A stretch of 5,889 bases of DNA from JABMRP01 sp964444795 (GTDB lineage Bacteria > Planctomycetota > Planctomycetia > Pirellulales > Thermoguttaceae), in assembly GCA_964444795.1 (NCBI GenBank), contig CAYUIQ010000365.1:1-5889 (forward strand), written 5' to 3'. The position numbers were made by a program, and so were the translations under genes. The notes under the pieces are model-generated. The model had not been told where the DNA came from and did not search any database. It saw nothing but the letters and a program-made list of their open reading frames with translations. Within the stretch, counting starts at the first letter, position 1, and each line of letters starts with the position of its first letter. This document shows, one piece after another, positions 1 to 5,889 of the stretch.

Positions 1-40
<40 letters not shown>

Positions 41-95
41 GAAACAAACCCGACACTTGTTTCTTGCACGATCCTGAACGTAGCCAACTCGCCGG

Positions 96-118
96 CCCCT
101 CTCCCCGTGGGAGAGGGG
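96..118 (-). terminator. Perfect hairpin just after the minus-strand gene; possible terminator without a U-tract
   Basis: The arms CCCCTCTCCC (96-105) and GGGAGAGGGG (109-118) are perfectly complementary over 10 bp around a 3-base loop. Read on the minus strand, the hairpin begins 11 bases after the TAG stop of the large gene (132-130), where a terminator would sit. No U-rich tract follows on that strand, so it is not a classical intrinsic terminator. It could still block the polymerase, protect the mRNA 3' end, or be a dispersed palindrome. The structure is certain; the role is inferred. Confidence 0.45.
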
Positions 119-129
119 GGAATCGTCCT

Positions 130-3100
130 CTATTCCGCTTCCATCACCACGCGGAAGCCGACGTTGTAGACGTGCTGCCAGGGGTGATAGTTCATGCGGA
201 AGGCCGATCGACAGCGCTCGGGGCGATCGTACCAGGAACCGCCGCGCACCGTCTTCTTCCCCGCCGCGTTCGGGTCGTCGCGACCGTCGCTCCGATCGTA
301 AGGATACGGACGGTAGGTCGATCGGGTCCATTCGGCCACGTTGCCGTGCATGTCGCACAGCCCCCAGACGTTCCCCTGGTAACGGCCGACGTTGGTGGTG
401 ACCATCGCGCCGTCGTTGAACCGCTCGTCCTTGGGATGCCACTTGGGTGAATCCCGCTTGGCGAAGGTGGCGAGGGTGGCGTCGGCCACGTTGGCAAACT
501 TCGAGAAATCGGTGTCGAGATCACCATACGACATGGGCGTGGACGTACCCGCTCGGCAAGCCCATTCCCACTGCGCCTCGGTGGGCAGCGAGAACTTCTT
601 GCCCGTCTCCTTCGAGAGCCACTGGCAGTAGGCCATCGCCTGTTGCCAGGTCACCCGGGCGACCGGTTGCGTGGCGCCGTTGATCCAATGGCCGCGGCTG
701 CCCTGGTCCTTGTTGGTCATGCTGATGACCGCCGTGTCGTGACTCGGATCGAAGAGGCCGTACTCGGCGTTGGAGATCTCGAGTTTGGCCATGTAGTACG
801 GCTTGTCAATCTTCACGCGTGCCGCGGGCCATTCGTCGACCGCGCCGCTGGTGTCGCCCATGACAAACTCGCCGCCGGGCACCAGCACCAACTGCATCTT
901 CGCGCCGCCGGGCAACTCGATCTCCATCTCGGCCGGCTGACCAGCGTCGGCCTGACGCCGGGCTGCTTCGGCGGCGTCGAACGGCCAACCGCTAATCCGC
1001 GGCATGTCGGGCCTCTTCGGCTCCTCCTGGGGCTTCACAAACTCGACCACGGGCGTCTCGTGGGCGGCGATCTCCTCGGGGTCGTGATCCACGTGGGCAT
1101 AGAGCGACCGCATCTCTTGACGGCGCTGGCGCAGATCGCCGGCAACGCCGCGATGCTCGCCCCAGGTGCCGTGGTCCGGCACGTTCAGGTCGATCCAAGT
1201 GACCAGCCGATCCCAGGCTTCGGTGTCGAGCTTCACGCCGTGATGGCCCTTTTCGAGCATCTGGATCAACTCGCTGGTGCCGGCGTGGAACTCCATCGGC
1301 TTCTGCAGATGGTAGTCGCTCTCCGGTCCAGGACGCCGGACATAGGGATGCAGGGCGATGTAGGAGGGCGTGAAGTTACGCCATCCTTTGGCCCCCTTGG
1401 CGGTGAAGTCGGGCCGGCCCTTCTTCTCGGGATTGTGGCAGCCGACGCAGTACTTATCCAACACGGGTTGCACTTCCCGTTTGAAGCCGAACCCGCGCGC
1501 CTCGCCATACCACGGCTTGATCTCCGAGGGAGCGCGCCGATTGGCCAGCGTCTGCCGCGACGGGGGCGTGCTGTTCTGGTCGTCGTGACAGCCGACGCAC
1601 GAGACACTCTCGCCGGGCATGCCGGTGAACCAACTCCGCATGATCTGCACGGCCCGGCCGTCCGCGTCCAGCGGCTGCACGGCGATCGGCGTGTTGGCCG
1701 GGATCTTGAAGTTGGCCGAACCGTCCGACTCGATCGGTACGGTTCCCAGAATGCGACGTGCGTCCCAGGGGCCGTCGATGCCGATGTTGATGTGTCCACC
1801 CATCCGCGGATAGGCATAGTGGAATTCGTAAAGCCGCAGGCTCTTCACCGTGCCGCGCGGAACTCCTTTGAGCCCCGGGCCGGCATAGACGTCGGTCAGA
1901 TAGACGGTCGCGTCGCGCTGGGCCAGATCGACGCGGTCGGGCACGGCCGGCGGTTTGGGCGTCGGGCGGAAGGGCACCGGCTCGAACATCACGAACCCCG
2001 GTTCCTCGTGCAGCAGGAGCATGTTGTCGAACGTATCGACAAGGTAGACGCCCCAGAGACTGGCGGAGGTCGGCTGGGCGGAGACAAGGAAGTAGTTTTC
2101 GCTCAGCGGATACGGATGGAGAAACTTGGGCCACGAGCCGTTGACCAGCCCGTCGGCCACCTTCGGTTCGACCTTCTGGCCGTAACCCGGGATGCGCTGC
2201 ACGACACCGTCGGCCTCGCGGCGTCCCTTGGCCGGATCGAAAACGATCATCTCGCCCATTCGCGGCACGCCGTGGTGGCCGGAAATGATGCCCACGAACT
2301 TCGTCGGATGCCCGGGAATGGGCCGGGCGTAGAACGTCGAGTTGGGCCAGAGCGAGTTGCTGGCGTAATACTCCACCTGATTCGTACCGTCCGGGTTCAT
2401 GCTGAACATCAGCCGGGTGAAATAGTGGGGCGAGTCGGAATACTCCCAACGCGAGTACAGCACGCGGCCGTTGTTCAACACCACGGGACACCAGTTGTGG
2501 TCCTGGTCGAAACAGAGCTGCCGCGTGTTGCCGCCGTCGGCGTCCATGATGAACAGGTTGGCCACCGTGTTGCCGCCGCCGACGCAAGGAACGCCGTGGA
2601 AGCATGCGGTCGATCCGAAGATGATCCGCTCGTCGGGTAGATAACAGGCGTCGTAGTTGTCGACGTCGGTGTACTCCCCTTCGGTCACCTGGCGCAGCCC
2701 GCTGCCGTCGGATTGGATCTCGAAAATCTGCCACCGGCCGTGACTGCCGGGCATCGAGAAGATCATCTTGTCGCCGTCAAAATGCAGGTCGACGTCGCCG
2801 ACGAAGCGGTCGCCTTCCGGTTTGAACAGCGTGGTCAGCTTGCCCCGCGGAGTGACGGGCGAAAGGACCGCGATCTCGTTGTTGTAGCCCGTCTTGCCGA
2901 TGGCACAGTTACCCTGCCAGTTCTGCGGAAGCCCCATCTTGCCACCCGCCTTGCGCTTGACCATCAGCAGGCGGTCGAAATTCAACAGTGGATTGGCCAA
3001 CAGGGCCTCCTCGCGAAGCTTGGCCAGTTGGTCGGCCAGCGGTTTCAGCCGGCCCGCATCGAGCTTCTGGCCCTCGGCCACCTGCTGTTCCAGAGCCGCT

Positions 3101-3984
3101 TCCAGTTGAGTCAGTCGCTTCAGATACTCGGGACCCTTAGAGTATTTATTCCCGAAGGTGTCGGTCAGGTGAACGATCGCGCGGCGGAGCGGTTCGGCGC
3201 CCTTGAAAATGGCGGCCATTTCCTTTTGCTCGCGTTCCAACCTCTCGCGGGCAAGGGCTCGGGCTCGTTCGGCGCGGCGCCGTTCGATTTCCTCGCGGGT
3301 GACCATGGGCATGTCGCTCTCGTCGACGAGCACTTCCAGTTCGATCACCGCGGACCAATCGCGGCCGCCCTTCTTGGCCGGCTCTCCGGCGGCGACGTTG
3401 TAGGTACCCCAGATACGGAACTGCACCCAGTCGACCTTACCCGGCACGAGGGGTCCGCCTTTGTCGTCGACGAACGAACTGTGGAAGCCGCCCCGGTTGC
3501 CGCCGATGACCTTGTCGCCGGAAGTAAAGGTGGGCTTCTCGGGGAAGGCGGGTTTTTGGCCCGGCTTGGCGCTGTTGTCGACCAGGCGAACCTCGTAATC
3601 CTGATTGCTGCGGTTGTCGCCGTTGGCGGTGAACATGCCGACTTCGCGAATCGTCCGTGGCTTGCCCAAGTAGAACGTGAACACCGAGGGCGCCCCGGGA
3701 ACCTGTACACGGCCGTCGCCCGCCAAGCGTCCCGCTTCACCGTCGGCGATTCCCTGGGCGTAGCCGACGCCGGGTCCGCCGTTGTCGACGATCTTCACGC
3801 CGGGGTGCGTCAGCAGGTTCACATCGGTCATCTCGCGAATCCGCGCGGCGAAATCGCTAAACGCCTGATCGTTGGCTTCCCAGTGTTTGGTTTGCATGGT
3901 CACTTCGGCGCCGGCCGACGCGGCCAACGCGATCAGAAGCATGGCAGCCAGTGCGGCGATCAGACGGGGGGCCTTTGTCCGCAT
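130..3984 (-). CDS. Exported multidomain dihaem c-type cytochrome: hydrazine-synthase-alpha-like propeller fused to a C-terminal SUMF1/FGE-type domain
   Basis: The 1284-residue product opens with a signal peptide (RTK-APR start, hydrophobic 8-22, likely cleavage after A24-G-A26). Residues 28-222 look like a galactose-binding, F5/8-type beta-sandwich. Charged helices, probably coiled coil, follow (228-256, 285-328). Residues 385-650 resemble a TolB/HzsA-type beta-propeller, with DG-x-RQ blade motifs near 426-433 and 482-490. Residues 715-785 are a beta-rich linker. Two CVGCH haem c motifs lie at 796-800 and 846-850. A SUMF1/FGE-like domain fills about 1022-1282 (LVPGGEFVMG, LPTEAQWEWACRAG, GNVAEW, VRGGSW, GFRVV). 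The start is set by AAGGAG (complement of 3992-3997), 7 bases before the ATG. The protein should be periplasmic and haem-loaded, perhaps carrying electrons or modifying an exported substrate; the reaction is unknown. In the SUMF1 domain, D1253 sits where FGE has its first catalytic cysteine and C1258 matches the second, so formylglycine formation is doubtful. Family placement is confident; function is not. Confidence 0.9.
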   Translation of the reverse strand: MRTKAPRLIAALAAMLLIALAASAGAEVTMQTKHWEANDQAFSDFAARIREMTDVNLLTHPGVKIVDNGGPGVGYAQGIADGEAGRLAGDGRVQVPGAPSVFTFYLGKPRTIREVGMFTANGDNRSNQDYEVRLVDNSAKPGQKPAFPEKPTFTSGDKVIGGNRGGFHSSFVDDKGGPLVPGKVDWVQFRIWGTYNVAAGEPAKKGGRDWSAVIELEVLVDESDMPMVTREEIERRRAERARALARERLEREQKEMAAIFKGAEPLRRAIVHLTDTFGNKYSKGPEYLKRLTQLEAALEQQVAEGQKLDAGRLKPLADQLAKLREEALLANPLLNFDRLLMVKRKAGGKMGLPQNWQGNCAIGKTGYNNEIAVLSPVTPRGKLTTLFKPEGDRFVGDVDLHFDGDKMIFSMPGSHGRWQIFEIQSDGSGLRQVTEGEYTDVDNYDACYLPDERIIFGSTACFHGVPCVGGGNTVANLFIMDADGGNTRQLCFDQDHNWCPVVLNNGRVLYSRWEYSDSPHYFTRLMFSMNPDGTNQVEYYASNSLWPNSTFYARPIPGHPTKFVGIISGHHGVPRMGEMIVFDPAKGRREADGVVQRIPGYGQKVEPKVADGLVNGSWPKFLHPYPLSENYFLVSAQPTSASLWGVYLVDTFDNMLLLHEEPGFVMFEPVPFRPTPKPPAVPDRVDLAQRDATVYLTDVYAGPGLKGVPRGTVKSLRLYEFHYAYPRMGGHINIGIDGPWDARRILGTVPIESDGSANFKIPANTPIAVQPLDADGRAVQIMRSWFTGMPGESVSCVGCHDDQNSTPPSRQTLANRRAPSEIKPWYGEARGFGFKREVQPVLDKYCVGCHNPEKKGRPDFTAKGAKGWRNFTPSYIALHPYVRRPGPESDYHLQKPMEFHAGTSELIQMLEKGHHGVKLDTEAWDRLVTWIDLNVPDHGTWGEHRGVAGDLRQRRQEMRSLYAHVDHDPEEIAAHETPVVEFVKPQEEPKRPDMPRISGWPFDAAEAARRQADAGQPAEMEIELPGGAKMQLVLVPGGEFVMGDTSGAVDEWPAARVKIDKPYYMAKLEISNAEYGLFDPSHDTAVISMTNKDQGSRGHWINGATQPVARVTWQQAMAYCQWLSKETGKKFSLPTEAQWEWACRAGTSTPMSYGDLDTDFSKFANVADATLATFAKRDSPKWHPKDERFNDGAMVTTNVGRYQGNVWGLCDMHGNVAEWTRSTYRPYPYDRSDGRDDPNAAGKKTVRGGSWYDRPERCRSAFRMNYHPWQHVYNVGFRVVMEAE

Positions 3985-3991
3985 TGCGATT

Positions 3992-3997
3992 CTCCTT
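3992..3997 (-). promoter_or_regulatory. Ribosome binding site of the minus-strand cytochrome gene
   Basis: The minus strand reads AAGGAG here, 7 bases before the ATG at 3984-3982. It is a near-consensus Shine-Dalgarno sequence at ideal spacing. It fixes the start directly ahead of the signal peptide. Confidence 0.85.
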
Positions 3998-4099
3998 GGT
4001 TTACGACAGCTTAGAGGGTGATTCGAAGTCCACGATCCATGGGGGTCGCGGGCAAGCGCTCTGGTGGACGGTGCGAGCCGCGTGGCGGCGTTGTGCAGA

Positions 4100-4113
4100 C
4101 CGGCCGCGGCCGG
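4100..4113. promoter_or_regulatory. 14-bp perfect palindrome in the divergent intergenic region; possible operator or leader hairpin
   Basis: CCGGCCGCGGCCGG equals its own reverse complement over all 14 bases; the match ends at both flanks (A at 4099 and A at 4114). It lies about 115 bases upstream of the cytochrome ATG and just inside the expected transcript start if the extended -10 at 4126-4134 is used. It could bind a dimeric regulator. With no unpaired loop it is poor as an RNA hairpin. GC-rich DNA makes such palindromes by chance more often, so the regulatory role is only inferred. Confidence 0.35.
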
Positions 4114-4125
4114 AGGTTCTTGACA

Positions 4126-4134
4126 ATTCTAACA
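4126..4134 (-). promoter_or_regulatory. Candidate extended -10 promoter element for the cytochrome gene
   Basis: The minus strand reads TGTTAGAAT, that is TG, one base, then TAGAAT, which matches the TATAAT consensus at five of six positions. This is an extended -10, which can work with a poor -35; I see no good -35 hexamer 16-18 bases upstream. Transcription would begin near 4118, giving a leader of about 135 bases. The plus strand carries TTGACA at 4120-4125, partly overlapping, but without a -10 at the right distance. This is motif matching only. Confidence 0.3.
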
Positions 4135-4280
4135 CCCTCAGCGGCACGGACGCCAGCGGAGTGCTCTAACCTGGGGGACGGAGCCCATCTGCCGGGGGGC
4201 TCACTGCAACTCCGGGGGCTGAATCAATATCCCCCAGTCGAATCGGCCGGCTGACATAAACCCCCACCTGATGAGCTACC

Positions 4281-4309
4281 TTGATAGCGCAAGACCATTC
4301 CGCTAGAGT
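4281..4309 (+). promoter_or_regulatory. Candidate sigma-70-type promoter of the histidine kinase gene
   Basis: TTGATA (4281-4286, five of six matches to TTGACA) is followed after 17 bases by TAGAGT (4304-4309, four of six matches to TATAAT). Spacing is optimal. Transcription would begin near 4316 and leave a leader of about 88 bases before the ATG at 4404. The same TTG could formally be read as an upstream start codon of the kinase frame; if this promoter is real, that codon lies outside the transcript. Planctomycete promoters are poorly defined, so confidence is limited. Confidence 0.4.
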
Positions 4310-4391
4310 ACAAACGAAGGGACCCACGGGAGGAAGTTTCCCCGGGCAGGCTCCTTACTTTGCCATGTCTCCGGAAAGGCATGATTCTGAG

Positions 4392-4398
4392 GGAGGTG
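4392..4398 (+). promoter_or_regulatory. Ribosome binding site that decides the kinase start
   Basis: GGAGGTG (4392-4398) puts the GGAGG core 7 bases before the ATG at 4404. The in-frame alternatives are weaker: the ATG at 4365 has its nearest purine-rich site (around 4328-4335) too far upstream, and the TTG at 4281 has none that I can see. Confidence 0.8.
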
Positions 4399-4403
4399 CG
4401 TCG

Positions 4404-5648
4404 ATGACGGACCCAGGGCAAAGCGAACATCCGTCGGCAGAATCGCCTGCCGAGGAGTCGCAGCGGCTCCGCCGGCTCGTCGCAAGCCTGGAAAAGGCCG
4501 CCGCCAAGCAACAGGCCACCGCGGAGGCGCTGCGGCAGAGCGAAGAGCGATTCCGGCTTCTCTACGAAAAAGCCCCTCTGGGCTACCAGTCGCTGGACGA
4601 ACACGGTTATCTGATCGAAGTGAATCAGGCGTGGCTCGATCTGCTCGGGTATACGCGCGCGGAAGTGATCGACCGGTGGTTCGGCGATTTCCTTTCGCCA
4701 AACCAAATCGCGCTTCTCCGCCAGCGATTTCCCCGGTTCAAGGAAGCCGGTGTGATTCAAGGCGTCGAGTTCGAGATGGTCCGCAAAGACAGTACCCGCA
4801 TCACGGTTTCCATCAATGGCCGTATCGGCCGCGATGAAGAGGGCCACTTTCGCCAGACACACTGCGTTCTGCACGACATCACCCGGCGGAAGCGGGCCGA
4901 GCGGCAGCGCGAAGAGTTGCTTGAGGAACTCGAGGCAAAGAACGCCGAACTGGAGCAATTCGCGTACACCGTTTCGCACGACCTGCGAAGCCCGTTGGTT
5001 ACGATCAACGGCTATCTTGCCTTGCTGGAGAACGACCTGAACCAGGATGAAGTCGCGGACGCCACGAAGCAAATCGCCACGAAATACATCGCCACGGTGA
5101 CCGGCGCCACGGAAAAAATGGAGCGGCTGCTGGAAGGACTGCTTGCGTTGTCGCGAGTCGGCCGAACGGCGGGTGACCCAACCGACGTGCCCCTGTCGGA
5201 GTCGGTCGACGACGCGCTGGCCCTGGTAGCCGGCCCGATCGCCGAGCGCGGCGTGGAGGTGGCCGTCACCGCCGATCTGCCCACCGTACATGGCGACCAC
5301 CTACGGCTGCGAGAGGTAATGCAAAACCTGGTGGAAAACGCCGTGAAGTACATGGGCGATCAACCCCACCCGCGGATCGAAATCGGCGTCCGCCGCGATG
5401 CCGGCCAACCCGTCTGCTTCGTTCGCGACAACGGCATCGGCATTGCCCCGGAATATCGCGATCAGGTGTTCGGCGTCTTCCGGCAACTCGACAATCGTAG
5501 CGACGGAACGGGTATCGGTCTGGCCCTGGTCCGGCGCATCATCGAGGTCCACGGCGGCCGCGCCTGGATCGAATCGGAAGGCATTGGCCAGGGCGCGACC
5601 GTCTGCTTTACGGTCGGGAGTAAGGGCGAACACCGCGGTAAAGTTTAG
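4404..5648 (+). CDS. PAS-domain sensor histidine kinase (HisKA + HATPase_c), soluble
   Basis: The 414-residue product autophosphorylates on histidine and passes the phosphate to a response regulator. Residues 17-50 form a charged helix with coiled-coil character that leads into a PAS fold (about 46-162) opening with SEERFRLLYEKAPLG and closing with the common HDITRRKRAE exit. A linker helix (162-186) joins the HisKA domain, where SHDLRSPL (191-198) gives phospho-acceptor H192. The ATPase domain shows the N-box (N308-LVENAVKY, key N312), G1 box (D342-NGIGI), F-box (VFGVFRQL, about 355-362) and G2 box (G368-TGIGLAL), all intact. No membrane segment or signal peptide is seen, so it should act in the cytoplasm, with a PAS ligand that cannot be read from sequence. 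No receiver domain or response regulator is adjacent. Starts at 4365 or 4281 would add 13 or 41 low-complexity residues; the ribosome binding site favours 4404. Confidence 0.92.
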   Translation: MTDPGQSEHPSAESPAEESQRLRRLVASLEKAAAKQQATAEALRQSEERFRLLYEKAPLGYQSLDEHGYLIEVNQAWLDLLGYTRAEVIDRWFGDFLSPNQIALLRQRFPRFKEAGVIQGVEFEMVRKDSTRITVSINGRIGRDEEGHFRQTHCVLHDITRRKRAERQREELLEELEAKNAELEQFAYTVSHDLRSPLVTINGYLALLENDLNQDEVADATKQIATKYIATVTGATEKMERLLEGLLALSRVGRTAGDPTDVPLSESVDDALALVAGPIAERGVEVAVTADLPTVHGDHLRLREVMQNLVENAVKYMGDQPHPRIEIGVRRDAGQPVCFVRDNGIGIAPEYRDQVFGVFRQLDNRSDGTGIGLALVRRIIEVHGGRAWIESEGIGQGATVCFTVGSKGEHRGKV

Positions 5649-5828
5649 CCCCGGCACTCGTGCCCGGCGTCCCGTGGCAGGATCGGCATGGGCAACTGGG
5701 GGCAGAGTTCCCCGAGTTTCTCGGTCCGGATACGTAACGCCAGCAGGTTATCCCACCAACTTGTCCACAACGGGATGACTCCCGTCTCACGACAGTTCCT
5801 CCGCGAGCTCCGCGCGATCCCTTCTTCC
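5649..5828. other. Non-coding 3' region of the kinase gene with small hairpins
   Basis: About 180 bases separate the kinase stop (5646-5648) from the terminator stem. They contain short perfect stems: GGCA/TGCC (5653-5656 with 5661-5664), CCGAG/CTCGG (5712-5716 with 5720-5724, 3-base loop) and ACGGGA/TCCCGT (5770-5775 with 5780-5785, 4-base loop). None is followed by a U-tract. The open minus-strand frame that crosses this stretch has no ribosome binding site or domain I recognise and runs through the terminator stem, so I do not call it a gene. Confidence 0.4.
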
Positions 5829-5860
5829 CCACCGGGCTCGCCCCGGTGGTTTATTGGTTT
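5829..5860 (+). terminator. Intrinsic (Rho-independent) terminator downstream of the kinase gene
   Basis: CCACCGGG (5829-5836) and CCCGGTGG (5842-5849) pair perfectly over 8 bp around the loop CTCGC, and TTTATTGGTTT follows at once (5850-5860). This is a typical intrinsic terminator reading on the plus strand, about 180 bases after the kinase stop. The other strand has only an A/C-rich run before the stem and no U-tract after it, so the site looks directional, though a convergent transcript might also use the stem. No gene lies between stop and terminator, which suggests the kinase is the last gene of its transcript. Confidence 0.75.
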
Positions 5861-5865
5861 GGCAA

Positions 5866-5889
5866 CTACACGGTGCCCTTCTCGCAACC
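5866..5889 (-). CDS. Possible C-terminal end of a convergent gene, cut by the window edge
   Basis: Read from the right edge on the minus strand, the frame gives GCEKGTV and then a TAG stop (5868-5866), 16 bases before the terminator stem. A gene ending just short of a shared stem-loop in a convergent layout would make sense. Seven codons cannot show coding, and this is only one of several possible frames. No product can be named. Confidence 0.15.
   Translation of the reverse strand, partial: GCEKGTV

Larger units (their letters stand above)
3985..4403. other. Divergent intergenic region (419 bp) between the cytochrome and kinase genes
   Basis: No convincing gene is seen in this stretch. It carries both ribosome binding sites, the 14-bp palindrome, and one candidate promoter per direction. 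Between 4173 and 4265 lie three runs of five or six G (4173-4177, 4194-4199, 4214-4218) followed by two C-runs (4231-4235, 4261-4265). These allow competing stems such as GAGCCC/GGGCTC (4181-4186 with 4197-4202) and GGGGG/CCCCC (4214-4218 with 4231-4235). The open frame from the TTG at 4281 into the kinase is treated as untranslated leader. Confidence 0.6.

Noticed and set aside
643..2640. Long plus-strand open frame (665 codons) opposite the cytochrome gene
   Set aside because: It is antisense to the HzsA-like, haem and start of the SUMF1-like regions, whose motifs are clear on the minus strand. Long antisense frames are expected in GC-rich genes, and it shows no recognisable domain.
130..3984. 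Naming the large gene hzsA or a formylglycine-generating enzyme
   Set aside because: No hydrazine synthase beta or gamma partner is visible, the +4 tyrosine after the first haem motif is absent, and the first FGE cysteine is replaced by aspartate.
2713..4014. Plus-strand open frame (433 codons) opposite the N-terminal half of the cytochrome
   Set aside because: Antisense shadow; it has no domain I recognise and would run through the cytochrome's signal peptide and ribosome binding site.
4120..4125. TTGACA as a plus-strand -35 box for the kinase
   Set aside because: The base-perfect hexamer has no -10-like sequence 15-19 bases downstream; that region reads GC-rich.
4281..4403. Upstream TTG (4281) or ATG (4365) start for the kinase
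   Set aside because: Neither has a well-placed ribosome binding site, the added residues match no domain, and the TTG lies in the candidate -35 box. The ATG at 4404 has GGAGG 7 bases upstream.
4224..5300. Minus-strand open frame (358 codons) opposite the kinase gene
   Set aside because: The plus strand encodes intact PAS, H, N, G1 and G2 motifs over the same bases, so this frame is a shadow.

Overview
The window holds two divergent genes, with control sequence between them and short intergenic ends. It is GC-rich (clearly above 55% by eye) with strong Shine-Dalgarno sites. The large gene's architecture is one I associate with Planctomycetes: an exported protein joining a hydrazine-synthase-alpha-like propeller, two haem c motifs and a C-terminal SUMF1/FGE-type domain. 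A Pirellulales-like planctomycete is the most likely source, but this is inference from protein style and a repeat I think I recognise, not from a marker gene.

Layout. Positions 1-129 are non-coding, with a GC-rich stretch that looks like a dispersed repeat (about 8-40) and a perfect 10-bp-stem hairpin (96-118) just past the large gene's stop codon. Positions 130-3984 (minus strand) encode the 1284-residue exported multidomain cytochrome. Positions 3985-4403 are a 419-bp divergent intergenic region with a 14-bp perfect palindrome, a possible extended -10 for the minus-strand gene, a sigma-70-like promoter for the plus-strand gene, and several G or C runs. Positions 4404-5648 (plus strand) encode a soluble PAS-HisKA-HATPase sensor histidine kinase of 414 residues. 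Positions 5649-5889 are non-coding, with small hairpins and a good intrinsic terminator (5829-5860). The last 24 bases may hold the end of a convergent minus-strand gene.

How they might work together. The cytochrome should be exported and given haem in the periplasm. The kinase has no membrane segment and should sense a cytoplasmic signal through its PAS domain. No response regulator lies next to it here, so its partner is unknown. The shared intergenic region allows co-regulation, but nothing in the sequence proves it. The most notable points are the domain fusion, and that two sites known from characterised relatives look altered: the tyrosine haem ligand of HzsA, and the first active-site cysteine of FGE. 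This argues against simple transfer of the labels 'hydrazine synthase' or 'formylglycine-generating enzyme'.
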